NCBI GenBank assembly: GCA_003566255.1
Contig: PXEC01000094.1
Span: 1-5,008, forward strand
DNA: 5,008 bases
Direction: 5' to 3'
Source of the DNA: Candidatus Peregrinibacteria bacterium
Lineage (GTDB): Bacteria > Patescibacteriota > Gracilibacteria > UBA1369 > LOWO2-01-FULL-3
Shown here: piece by piece, positions 1 through 5,008 of the stretch
Layout: each line of letters starts with the position of its first letter
How positions within the stretch are numbered: the stretch's first letter is position 1
Position numbers and translations under genes: made by a program
The notes under the pieces: generated by a model
What the model was told of the DNA's origin: nothing
Databases searched by the model: none
The model's input: the letters and a program-made list of their open reading frames with translations, nothing else

Positions 1-117
1 CGGTGTATCCAATCTTAACTGTCCTTTAAACAGATCCGTTTGCGTTTGCAACATGACGGCGCCCACAACAATTACAACCAAAACGACAGGCACCAATACT
101 TTTGATTTTACTCCCAT
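1..117 (-). CDS. N-terminus of a membrane-anchored or secreted protein of unknown function (truncated by window edge)
   Basis: A minus-strand frame opens with ATG at 117-115 and stays open for 39 codons to the window edge; the rest of the gene lies outside. The visible peptide starts MGVKSK, a short positively charged n-region (K4, K6). A strongly hydrophobic stretch follows at about residues 7-22, rich in Val and Leu, and then a polar segment containing QTQTDLFKGQLRLDTP. This is the shape of a signal peptide or single N-terminal membrane anchor with the body of the protein outside the membrane. It lies 36 bp downstream of the rmuC stop on the same strand, so the two could share a transcript. 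No Shine-Dalgarno motif precedes the start. The family is not recognisable from 39 residues. The reading frame is likely real because of the charge/hydrophobic pattern and the tight spacing, but the function is unknown. Confidence 0.6.
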   Translation of the reverse strand, partial: MGVKSKVLVPVVLVVIVVGAVMLQTQTDLFKGQLRLDTP

Positions 118-153
118 GATATTTTTGATTAATGAATGTTTGACGGTTGTCTA

Positions 154-1251
154 TTATACTTCGGAACTCGGTTTGTCCACAAGTAATGTTTCGGCTGAGC
201 CGCCACTCTCTCCGTCGGTTATCTTGTAAACGTCTTTATCTATCTTTTCGAATTCCTTATACGCGCTGTTGTACATGTTCACGGTTGTCCCCAGGCTTTT
301 CCCCATCCTTTTCAAATTGTCTTCATAGCTGTTCATGTGTCTGCCAAGATCACCGACTTTTTTTACTATCTCTTTTATCGATTCCTCCATCTTCAATGCT
401 TTGAGCCCCTGCAAAACGGTTTCAAGATATGCGAAAAACGATGTTGGCGAAACGATTATCACATGTTTTTTGAAGGCGTACTCAACCAGGTCATGCGCGT
501 TTATTCCTATGCTCCCGACCTTGTACACAAGCAAATTGTAATAAACTCCTTCCGCGGGGATGAACATGAAAGCGAAGTCCGTTGTGTTTTCATCGGGGCG
601 GATGTATTTGGAGGTCTCGTCTATCCTGTTTTTTATGTCCATCTTGAATTCCTTCTCCAGTTTGTCCCGTCTTTGCTCGTCTTTCTCTTCCATTATCATA
701 TTATATTTTTCCAGTGAGAATTTTGCGTCTATCGGGATTATTTTGTCACGGACGAAGATCGCGGCATCCACGGTTTCCCCGTTTTTGAACGCGTGTTGCA
801 TTGAATACTGATTCGGTTGCAAGACCTGTCCCAGAAGAGTTTCCAGAAAATATTCCCCAAGAATCCCCCTTTGTTTCGGGTTTTTGAGGATGTTCTCCAG
901 ACTTTGCATTTTCTCTGAAAAATTAAGGACCTGTTTGTTGGTCTCGTCCAGTTTTGTAAGCTTCTCCGTGACTTCCGTTATCAGTTTACTGCTCCTTGCG
1001 AATTGTTGTTGAAGCGATGTTGAGGAGTGTTCCAGCCCCTTTGCGAGTCTGTCATGGATTCGGTCCAGTTTTTCCTGAGTTTCCTTCCTGGTTTCCACTC
1101 CGCTCTCTCTTATTTCTTTCCTCAAAGAGTCTATGTACTCAAAAAACATCTTCTCGTCTTTTTCGCCCCCTTTCTCTCTGGTCAGACGAAAAATCAAAAA
1201 TCCGATTATTATCAGACTTAAAACGCTTATTGTTATCGCTAAAATCTCCAT
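154..1251 (-). CDS. rmuC: RmuC family protein (DNA recombination-associated)
   Basis: This 365-residue protein has the RmuC layout. An N-terminal membrane segment lies at about residues 3-22. A long charged helical, probably coiled-coil, region follows at about 30-120. The conserved RmuC domain spans about 120-340. Recognisable blocks are KQRGILGEYFLETLLGQVL (126-144), VDAAIF (161-166), IPIDAKFSLEKY (172-183), FMFIPAEGVYYNLL (228-241) and the HVIIVSPTSFFAYL block (263-276). The E/VDAAI/IDAKF arrangement resembles a PD-(D/E)xK nuclease core, which is the usual structural inference for this family. E. coli RmuC limits inversions at short inverted repeats, but its biochemical activity is poorly defined. 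The protein is somewhat shorter than E. coli RmuC (about 475 residues), mainly in the coiled coil and C-terminal tail. The tail (about 345-365) is polar and unlikely to be structured. The ATG at 1251 is chosen because the membrane segment begins directly after it. The gene is transcribed divergently from infB. Confidence 0.92.
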   Translation of the reverse strand: MEILAITISVLSLIIIGFLIFRLTREKGGEKDEKMFFEYIDSLRKEIRESGVETRKETQEKLDRIHDRLAKGLEHSSTSLQQQFARSSKLITEVTEKLTKLDETNKQVLNFSEKMQSLENILKNPKQRGILGEYFLETLLGQVLQPNQYSMQHAFKNGETVDAAIFVRDKIIPIDAKFSLEKYNMIMEEKDEQRRDKLEKEFKMDIKNRIDETSKYIRPDENTTDFAFMFIPAEGVYYNLLVYKVGSIGINAHDLVEYAFKKHVIIVSPTSFFAYLETVLQGLKALKMEESIKEIVKKVGDLGRHMNSYEDNLKRMGKSLGTTVNMYNSAYKEFEKIDKDVYKITDGESGGSAETLLVDKPSSEV

Positions 1252-1336
1252 GGGTTCAATGTATAACCTTTTACTTTACATTAAAACTCTTTTTCCGTAG
1301 ACTGCGTATGTTTTTTATTGTGTTTATACCCCGTTT
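1252..1336. promoter_or_regulatory. Divergent intergenic region with putative promoters for rmuC and infB
   Basis: This 85-bp AT-rich gap separates two divergent starts and must hold both promoters if each gene starts its own transcript. On the plus strand TATACC (1325-1330) lies 6 nt before the infB ATG and is preceded by a TG at 1321-1322, a possible extended -10. On the minus strand TATACA (1265-1260) lies 8 nt before the rmuC ATG. Both match TATAAT at four of six positions. No convincing -35 boxes at standard spacing were found, and neither start has a purine-rich Shine-Dalgarno sequence. If these boxes work, both transcripts would begin at or within a base or two of the start codon. The assignment rests on short motifs in AT-rich DNA. 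Confidence 0.4.
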
Positions 1337-3466
1337 ATGAATTTAACCGATTTGGCGAAAAAATTGAACATGGAGACGAAGGAGCTCAAGGAGAAAATTC
1401 TTGAGATGGGGTTTGAGTTGTCTCCCAAGGCCAGAACGATTGACGATGAAGTAGCCGAGTTGGTGGAGAGCGAGCTTTCCGGGGAGGGATCTGTTGATGA
1501 GCCCGCGGAGTCCGGGGACATCGCGGAGATTTATGATGAGATGTTGGCTGAGGAGAGGGAAAGGGAGATAATAAAGAGTCAGCGGAAAAAAACTGCGGGG
1601 AAGGACCTTAAGGCGAAGGCCGGCGCGAGAGAAGAGCCGGGGGGAGCGCAGGGGGGAGCGCCCGGAGCGCCAGCGAAGGGATCGGTTGTGGAAATCCCGG
1701 AATCTATCGCGGTGAAAGAATTCGCGGAGAAAACCGGTGTAAGCGCGGCAAGGATCATCGGGGAGCTTATGAAAAACGGAATCCTTACAAACATAAATCA
1801 ACAGATAGATTTTGATACGGCTCAGATCATCGCCGATGACCTAAATATAAAGCTTAAGAGACGAAGAGGAATTGCGGAGGCGGAGGAACTTTTGTCCGGG
1901 GATATTTCAAATCTAATAAAGGAAGATGACTCTTCTCTCCTGAAAGAAAGACCTCCGGTTGTTTGCGTTATGGGACATGTTGATCACGGAAAAACAAAAC
2001 TTCTGGATTCAATCAGAAATACGAAAGTCGCCGAAGGAGAATCCGGGGGCATCACCCAACACATCGGCGCGTATCAGGTTACAAACAAAGGCAAGGAAAT
2101 CACTTTTTTGGATACTCCCGGCCATGAAGCGTTTACTTCCATGAGAGCTCGCGGAGCAAAGGTTACCGACATCGCGATTTTGGTCGTTGCCGCCGATGAA
2201 GGAGTAAAGCCGCAGACAATAGAAGCTATCAATCACGCAAAAGACGCGGGGGTTCCCATAATCGTCGCAGTGAACAAAATGGATAAACCGGAAGCTTCCC
2301 CCGATAAAGTCAAAGCCGAGCTCGCGGAACACGGACTTCAACCTGAAGATTGGGGTGGCGATACAGTTATGGTGCCGATATCAGCACTGAAGGGAGAAGG
2401 CATCGACGATTTGCTTGATATGGTTCTTCTGACAGCTGAAATGCTTACTCTTAAAGCCAATCCCGACCGCGAAGCGATTGCTACGGTGGTAGAAGCTCAT
2501 CTGGATCACAGTTTGGGCCCTGTCGCGACGGTTCTGGTCAATACCGGAACTCTGAAAATATCAAACAGCGTTATAGTTGGGAATACTTATGGTCGAATCA
2601 AGCTGATGAAAGATCATACCGGCAAAAATTTGAGAGTCGCGGGGCCTTCCACTCCCGTCCTCATTGCGGGTTTGAGTGAAACCCCGAAAAGCGGTGATAT
2701 CCTGCAGGTCGTGACAAATGAAAGAGCCGCGAGGATGAGAGCGGAAGAGATGACGCTGATGGACAAAAAAGAACATGCGGAAAAAATGTCCGCTTCCAAC
2801 ATGCTCATATCGAAAGTCCAAGCCGATAAAGTTCTTAAACTTATTATAAAAACTGACGCGAAAGGGTCTCTTGAGGCCATAAGACAGGCTCTGGACAAAA
2901 TAAAAGATGACGAGGTTGCAATAAAGGTCATTCACGCGGCCGCGGGAACGGTAACGGAATCCGATGTCATGATGGCCTCCGCGAGTGGAGGACTTATTGT
3001 GGCATTCCACACCGACTTTGATTCCGTGCGGGTTGGAAAAGTTGCGGAACGCGAAGGAGTTGAAGTCAAAAAATATAAGGTCATTTATGATTTGATCGAA
3101 GATATTAAAAGAATTCTTAGCGGATTGCTGGAGCCGGAAGTCGTGGAAAATGTGCTTGGACGCGCTGAAGTGAAAAAAATCTTCTTGTCCAAGAAAAAAG
3201 AATTTATTTTGGGAGCAAGGATTACCGGCGGAAAACTTGTAAACAAAGCAAAAGTCAGGATAATCCGGGGAGTGGATGAAGAGGATCAGGATAAAATCGA
3301 GGGCGCAGGCAGGATTGAGTCCCTCAGAAAAGTGGATGAAACCGTCAATGAGCTGAAACAAGGGAATGAATGCGGAATCAAATTTGTTCTTACTGACGGC
3401 GATGTCCAAGAAGGAGATATCCTTGAGGCTTATGAAGAAGAGCAGAAACAGAGAAGTATTTCTTAA
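1337..3466 (+). CDS. infB: Translation initiation factor IF-2
   Basis: IF-2 is the GTPase that brings fMet-tRNA to the 30S subunit and promotes 50S joining. The protein is 709 residues, close to B. subtilis IF-2 (about 716) and shorter than that of E. coli (890). Domains in order are: an IF2_N helical module (1-47); an acidic then Ala/Gly/Lys-rich linker (48-115); a second IF2_N module (about 117-175); the G domain (about 205-375); beta-barrel domain II (about 380-465); domain III (about 490-595); and the C-terminal fMet-tRNA-binding barrel (about 605-700). All GTPase motifs are intact: G1 GHVDHGKT (213-220), switch [10 protein letters not shown] (237-245), G3 DTPGHE (259-264) with the catalytic His263, G4 NKMD (313-316) and G5 SALK (349-352). 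The start at 1337 gives a complete N-terminal module ([12 protein letters not shown]), but no Shine-Dalgarno motif precedes it. nusA and rbfA, its frequent neighbours, are absent; rmuC lies upstream in divergent orientation and sugar-nucleotide genes lie downstream. Confidence 0.98.
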   Translation: MNLTDLAKKLNMETKELKEKILEMGFELSPKARTIDDEVAELVESELSGEGSVDEPAESGDIAEIYDEMLAEEREREIIKSQRKKTAGKDLKAKAGAREEPGGAQGGAPGAPAKGSVVEIPESIAVKEFAEKTGVSAARIIGELMKNGILTNINQQIDFDTAQIIADDLNIKLKRRRGIAEAEELLSGDISNLIKEDDSSLLKERPPVVCVMGHVDHGKTKLLDSIRNTKVAEGESGGITQHIGAYQVTNKGKEITFLDTPGHEAFTSMRARGAKVTDIAILVVAADEGVKPQTIEAINHAKDAGVPIIVAVNKMDKPEASPDKVKAELAEHGLQPEDWGGDTVMVPISALKGEGIDDLLDMVLLTAEMLTLKANPDREAIATVVEAHLDHSLGPVATVLVNTGTLKISNSVIVGNTYGRIKLMKDHTGKNLRVAGPSTPVLIAGLSETPKSGDILQVVTNERAARMRAEEMTLMDKKEHAEKMSASNMLISKVQADKVLKLIIKTDAKGSLEAIRQALDKIKDDEVAIKVIHAAAGTVTESDVMMASASGGLIVAFHTDFDSVRVGKVAEREGVEVKKYKVIYDLIEDIKRILSGLLEPEVVENVLGRAEVKKIFLSKKKEFILGARITGGKLVNKAKVRIIRGVDEEDQDKIEGAGRIESLRKVDETVNELKQGNECGIKFVLTDGDVQEGDILEAYEEEQKQRSIS
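1639..1661 (+). repeat. In-frame tandem G-rich repeat in the IF-2 linker
   Basis: The 11-mer GGGGGGAGCGC occurs at 1639-1649 and again at 1651-1661, a period of 12 nt, followed by a degenerate third unit (cccggagcgcc). The period is four codons, so it encodes a [11 protein letters not shown] series at about residues 102-112 in the unstructured linker between the two IF2_N modules. Runs of six G on one strand are prone to replication slippage, and a four-codon period would change length without breaking the frame. It is a low-complexity coding repeat, not a mobile element. Confidence 0.7.
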
Positions 3467-3477
3467 AGATTTTTGCG

Positions 3478-3873
3478 ATGTCCAAACTGGAGCGGATCAA
3501 GTTGAAAAGTTTTGCTGACGACAGAGGAACTTTGACGCCTATTGTGGTTGAAGATTATGTGGACTGGCCAGTAAAGAGAATCTATTTCCTCACCGATGTT
3601 TCTCTGCCCCGCGGAGGTCACGCGGTGAAGCATGAAAAAAAGATTTATGTCTGCCAAAAAGGCACGGTTAAAGCCCGTCTTCATGATGGTGAAAAATGGC
3701 ATGAATTTGAACTTAACGGCCCCGACGACGCAATTTTGATGAACGACATGTGCTTCAGAGATTTTTATGAATTTTCTCCGGACGCGGTTCTGTTGGCGGC
3801 TTCATCCGTCAAATATGTTCCGGAAGATTACGTCTACGATTTGGACGAATTTATTGAATATGTGTCCGAATAG
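3478..3873 (+). CDS. Sugar 3,4-ketoisomerase/WxcM-like cupin (FdtA/QdtA family), divergent
   Basis: This 131-residue single-domain protein fits the FdtA/QdtA/WxcM-like cupin family, which converts dTDP-4-keto-6-deoxyglucose to the 3-keto isomer before transamination to Fuc3N- or Qui3N-type sugars. Family marks are DDRGTLTPI (14-22), VKRIYFLTDV (32-41), RGGHAVK (45-51), GTVKARLHDG near residue 63, LLAASSVKY (residues 105-113) and the closing DYVYDLDEFIEY. Length matches the family's usual 130-140 residues. The signature RGxHAHK is altered here: the first His is kept (His48) but the second, implicated in catalysis in characterised members, is Val50. The activity may therefore be changed, or the protein may be a sugar-binding relative. 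The ATG lies 11 bp after the infB stop, with no clear ribosome binding site, and suggests cotranscription with infB. The next gene makes the expected substrate, which supports a sugar-nucleotide role. The family call is firm, the exact reaction is not. Confidence 0.8.
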   Translation: MSKLERIKLKSFADDRGTLTPIVVEDYVDWPVKRIYFLTDVSLPRGGHAVKHEKKIYVCQKGTVKARLHDGEKWHEFELNGPDDAILMNDMCFRDFYEFSPDAVLLAASSVKYVPEDYVYDLDEFIEYVSE

Positions 3874-3906
3874 AGCTATATTTATAAACCTTTAATAATA
3901 AAAATC
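3874..3906 (+). promoter_or_regulatory. AT-rich spacer with putative -10 element before rfbB
   Basis: The 33-bp gap between the cupin gene and rfbB is almost entirely A/T. It contains TATAAA (3883-3888) and AATAAT (3894-3899), each five of six to the TATAAT consensus; the second ends 7 nt before the ATG. No Shine-Dalgarno motif is present. The spacer could supply an internal promoter giving a leaderless or very short-leader rfbB transcript, or simply be an AT-rich operon spacer. No -35 box stands out. Confidence 0.3.
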
Positions 3907-4938
3907 ATGAAAATATTGATAACAGGCGGAGCGGGATTTATCGGGAGCAATTATGTACATTTTAGATTTGAAAACTATCCGGAGGATGAAATTTTTATTC
4001 TGGACAAACTGACCTACGCTGGGAATCTGGATAATCTAAGAAATATAGTTGATGAGAAGCGTGTTCACTTTGTTCAGGGAGATATCGCGGACAAGGATTT
4101 TGTGAACAATTTTTTTGAACAAGAGGAGTTTGATGCCGTTGTGAATTTTGCGGCGGAAACTCACGTGGACAGAAGTATTACAGGTCCTTCGATTTTTGTT
4201 TTGACGAATATTGTCGGGACTCACAATTTGCTTGAGGCGGCCAGATTGAACGGAGTTAAAAGGTTCCACCAAGTCTCAACCGATGAGGTCTATGGAGATC
4301 TGGGGACCGATTCAACGGATCTTTTTACGGAAGAGACCCCCATCGCTCCAAATTGTCCTTATGCCGCGTCCAAAGCGTCCGCCGATCTGCTGGTCCGAAG
4401 TTATTTTGAAACATATCAAATGGGTGTGACTATAAGCAGATGCAGTAATAATTACGGCCCTTACCAATTCCCGGAGAAGCTGATCCCCTATTTCTTCAGA
4501 CTTATTTCCGAAGACAAGCCAGTTCCCGTCTACGGTGACGGCAAAAATGTTAGGGACTGGCTTTATGTGATAGACCACTGTCGCGCAATAGATACAATCC
4601 TTGAAAACGGCCGGATTGGAGAGGCTTATAACATAGGGGGGAATAATGAGAAAACCAATCTGGAAATAACCAAATTCTTGCTTGAATTTCTGGGACGGGA
4701 TGAGAGTCTGATAACTTATGTCGATGACAGACTTGCCCATGACCGCCGATATGCCATAGATGCTTCCAAGATGAAGAACGAACTGGGCTGGGAGCCTTCA
4801 GTTGATTTCCCTGAGGGGATCTCAAAAACTTTTGACTGGTATAAAAATAACGCGGATTGGGTCGCGAAGCTGACGGATAAAATCGAAGAAAGAAAACACT
4901 CAAAAATCAGCTCAAAACCTCTTTCCACAACTCGTTAA
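3907..4938 (+). CDS. rfbB: dTDP-glucose 4,6-dehydratase
   Basis: RfbB/RmlB is a cytoplasmic NAD-dependent extended short-chain dehydrogenase that converts dTDP-glucose to dTDP-4-keto-6-deoxyglucose, the branch point to rhamnose and many amino- and deoxysugars. The 343-residue protein begins with the NAD-binding GGAGFIG (7-13). It then shows the family-typical LDKLTYAGNLDNL (32-44), AAETHVDRS (82-90), the catalytic Thr-Asp-Glu in STDEVYG (T125, D126, E127) and YAASK with Tyr152 and Lys156. NNYGPYQFPEKLIP (181-194), VYGDGKNVRDWLYV (208-221) and the substrate-loop DRLAHDRRYAID (274-285) follow. This set separates it from UDP-glucose epimerases and UDP-glucuronate decarboxylases. Length is near the family norm of 330-360. 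The last 20 or so residues (after WVAKL) are polar and rich in Lys, Ser and Thr, and the TAA stop overlaps a repeat copy. rfbA, rfbC and rfbD are not in the window. The neighbouring FdtA-like cupin would use its product. Confidence 0.95.
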   Translation: MKILITGGAGFIGSNYVHFRFENYPEDEIFILDKLTYAGNLDNLRNIVDEKRVHFVQGDIADKDFVNNFFEQEEFDAVVNFAAETHVDRSITGPSIFVLTNIVGTHNLLEAARLNGVKRFHQVSTDEVYGDLGTDSTDLFTEETPIAPNCPYAASKASADLLVRSYFETYQMGVTISRCSNNYGPYQFPEKLIPYFFRLISEDKPVPVYGDGKNVRDWLYVIDHCRAIDTILENGRIGEAYNIGGNNEKTNLEITKFLLEFLGRDESLITYVDDRLAHDRRYAIDASKMKNELGWEPSVDFPEGISKTFDWYKNNADWVAKLTDKIEERKHSKISSKPLSTTR

Positions 4939-4953
4939 AATGGGGTCAGGTAC
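4937..4953 (+). repeat. Copy 1 of direct repeat AAAATGGGGTCAGGTAC
   Basis: This 17-bp motif is identical to the sequence at 4992-5008, 55 bp downstream. It overlaps the last two bases of the rfbB stop codon. With the following bases it can fold weakly: GGGGTC (4942-4947) pairs with GACCTC (4961-4966) through six pairs including one G-T wobble, with a 13-nt loop. From memory, GGGGTCAGGT-like motifs recur near IS200-like/REP-associated tyrosine transposase genes in many bacteria. No transposase is visible here, so that link is inference. Confidence 0.75.
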
Positions 4954-4991
4954 AATTTTCGACCTCCTCAAACGCGCAGTGGTAAGCTACG
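4954..4991. other. Non-coding spacer between the two repeat copies
   Basis: These 38 bp separate the two copies of the 17-bp motif. They hold no open frame with a recognisable start, and no intrinsic terminator (no strong stem followed by a T run). The first bases form the 3' arm of the weak hairpin with copy 1. If the motif belongs to a mobile or REP-like unit, this spacer would be its internal sequence. Confidence 0.4.
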
Positions 4992-5008
4992 AAAATGGGG
5001 TCAGGTAC
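4992..5008 (+). repeat. Copy 2 of direct repeat AAAATGGGGTCAGGTAC, ending at the window edge
   Basis: The copy is identical to 4937-4953 over all 17 bases and in the same orientation. It ends at the last base of the window, so its true right boundary is unknown. A sequence that stops exactly inside or at a repeat is what a short-read assembly break looks like, though a chance window boundary cannot be excluded. Confidence 0.75.

Noticed and set aside
337..811. Overlapping plus-strand frames of 83-126 codons opposite rmuC
   Set aside because: They are Phe/Ser/Cys-rich translations of the reverse of a well-supported RmuC gene, with no family resemblance and no upstream signals.
1343..1801. Minus-strand 152-codon frame opposite the start of infB
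   Set aside because: It is Arg/Leu-rich antisense sequence across the conserved IF2_N modules and linker, with no evidence of its own coding function.
2561..3409. A long open frame (282 codons) antisense to the 3' half of infB
   Set aside because: It lies entirely opposite the strongly conserved IF-2 domains II-IV, and its translation is Phe/His/Ser-rich with no recognisable motif. It is a shadow of infB codon usage.
3467..3477. A terminator or separate promoter between infB and the cupin gene
   Set aside because: The gap is only 11 bp with no hairpin or promoter-like motif; readthrough from infB is the simpler reading.
4312..4740. Minus-strand 142-codon frame opposite rfbB
   Set aside because: It covers catalytic and substrate-binding blocks of RfbB on the other strand and shows no recognisable domain.
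4942..4966. The weak GGGGTC/GACCTC stem after rfbB as an intrinsic terminator
   Set aside because: The stem is six pairs with a wobble and a 13-nt loop, and no T run follows, so it does not fit a Rho-independent terminator.
4937..5008. The pair of 17-bp repeats as a CRISPR array
   Set aside because: The repeats are shorter than normal CRISPR repeats, only two copies are present, and there are no cas genes or leader.

Overview
The window carries four complete genes and one truncated gene of a bacterium using the standard bacterial code. Full-length frames end in TAA or TAG, and no in-frame UGA has to be read through. Base composition is moderate, roughly mid-40s % GC by eye. Compact spacing, starts without Shine-Dalgarno motifs, an IF-2 gene outside the usual nusA-infB-rbfA cluster, and sugar-nucleotide genes directly behind it would fit a small-genome uncultured lineage such as Patescibacteria/CPR. 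This placement is a low-confidence inference, because nothing in the window is a taxonomic marker I could test without a database.

Layout: the left edge (1-117, minus) holds the first 39 codons of a membrane-anchored or secreted protein of unknown function. Next to it on the same strand is a RmuC-family gene (154-1251). An 85-bp divergent intergenic region (1252-1336) separates it from the plus-strand block: infB, translation initiation factor IF-2 (1337-3466), then 11 bp later a small cupin of the sugar 3,4-ketoisomerase/WxcM-like (FdtA/QdtA) family (3478-3873), then 33 bp later a dTDP-glucose 4,6-dehydratase, rfbB/rmlB (3907-4938). The last 70 bp are non-coding and contain two direct copies of a 17-bp motif, AAAATGGGGTCAGGTAC. 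The first copy overlaps the rfbB stop codon and the second ends exactly at the window edge.

How the genes relate: RfbB makes dTDP-4-keto-6-deoxyglucose. FdtA/QdtA-type cupins isomerise that same product at C3/C4 on the way to dTDP-3-amino-3,6-dideoxysugars for surface glycans. The pair therefore looks like the start of a surface-sugar locus continuing past the right edge, although the cupin lacks one of the family's two signature histidines. IF-2 is a housekeeping gene that seems only to share transcription with them. RmuC is an accessory DNA-maintenance protein on the other strand.

I found no defence system, CRISPR array, RNA gene or transposase gene in the window. The least ordinary signals are the terminal repeat pair, the altered cupin motif, and the consistent pattern of -10-like boxes only 6-8 nt upstream of start codons with no ribosome binding site.
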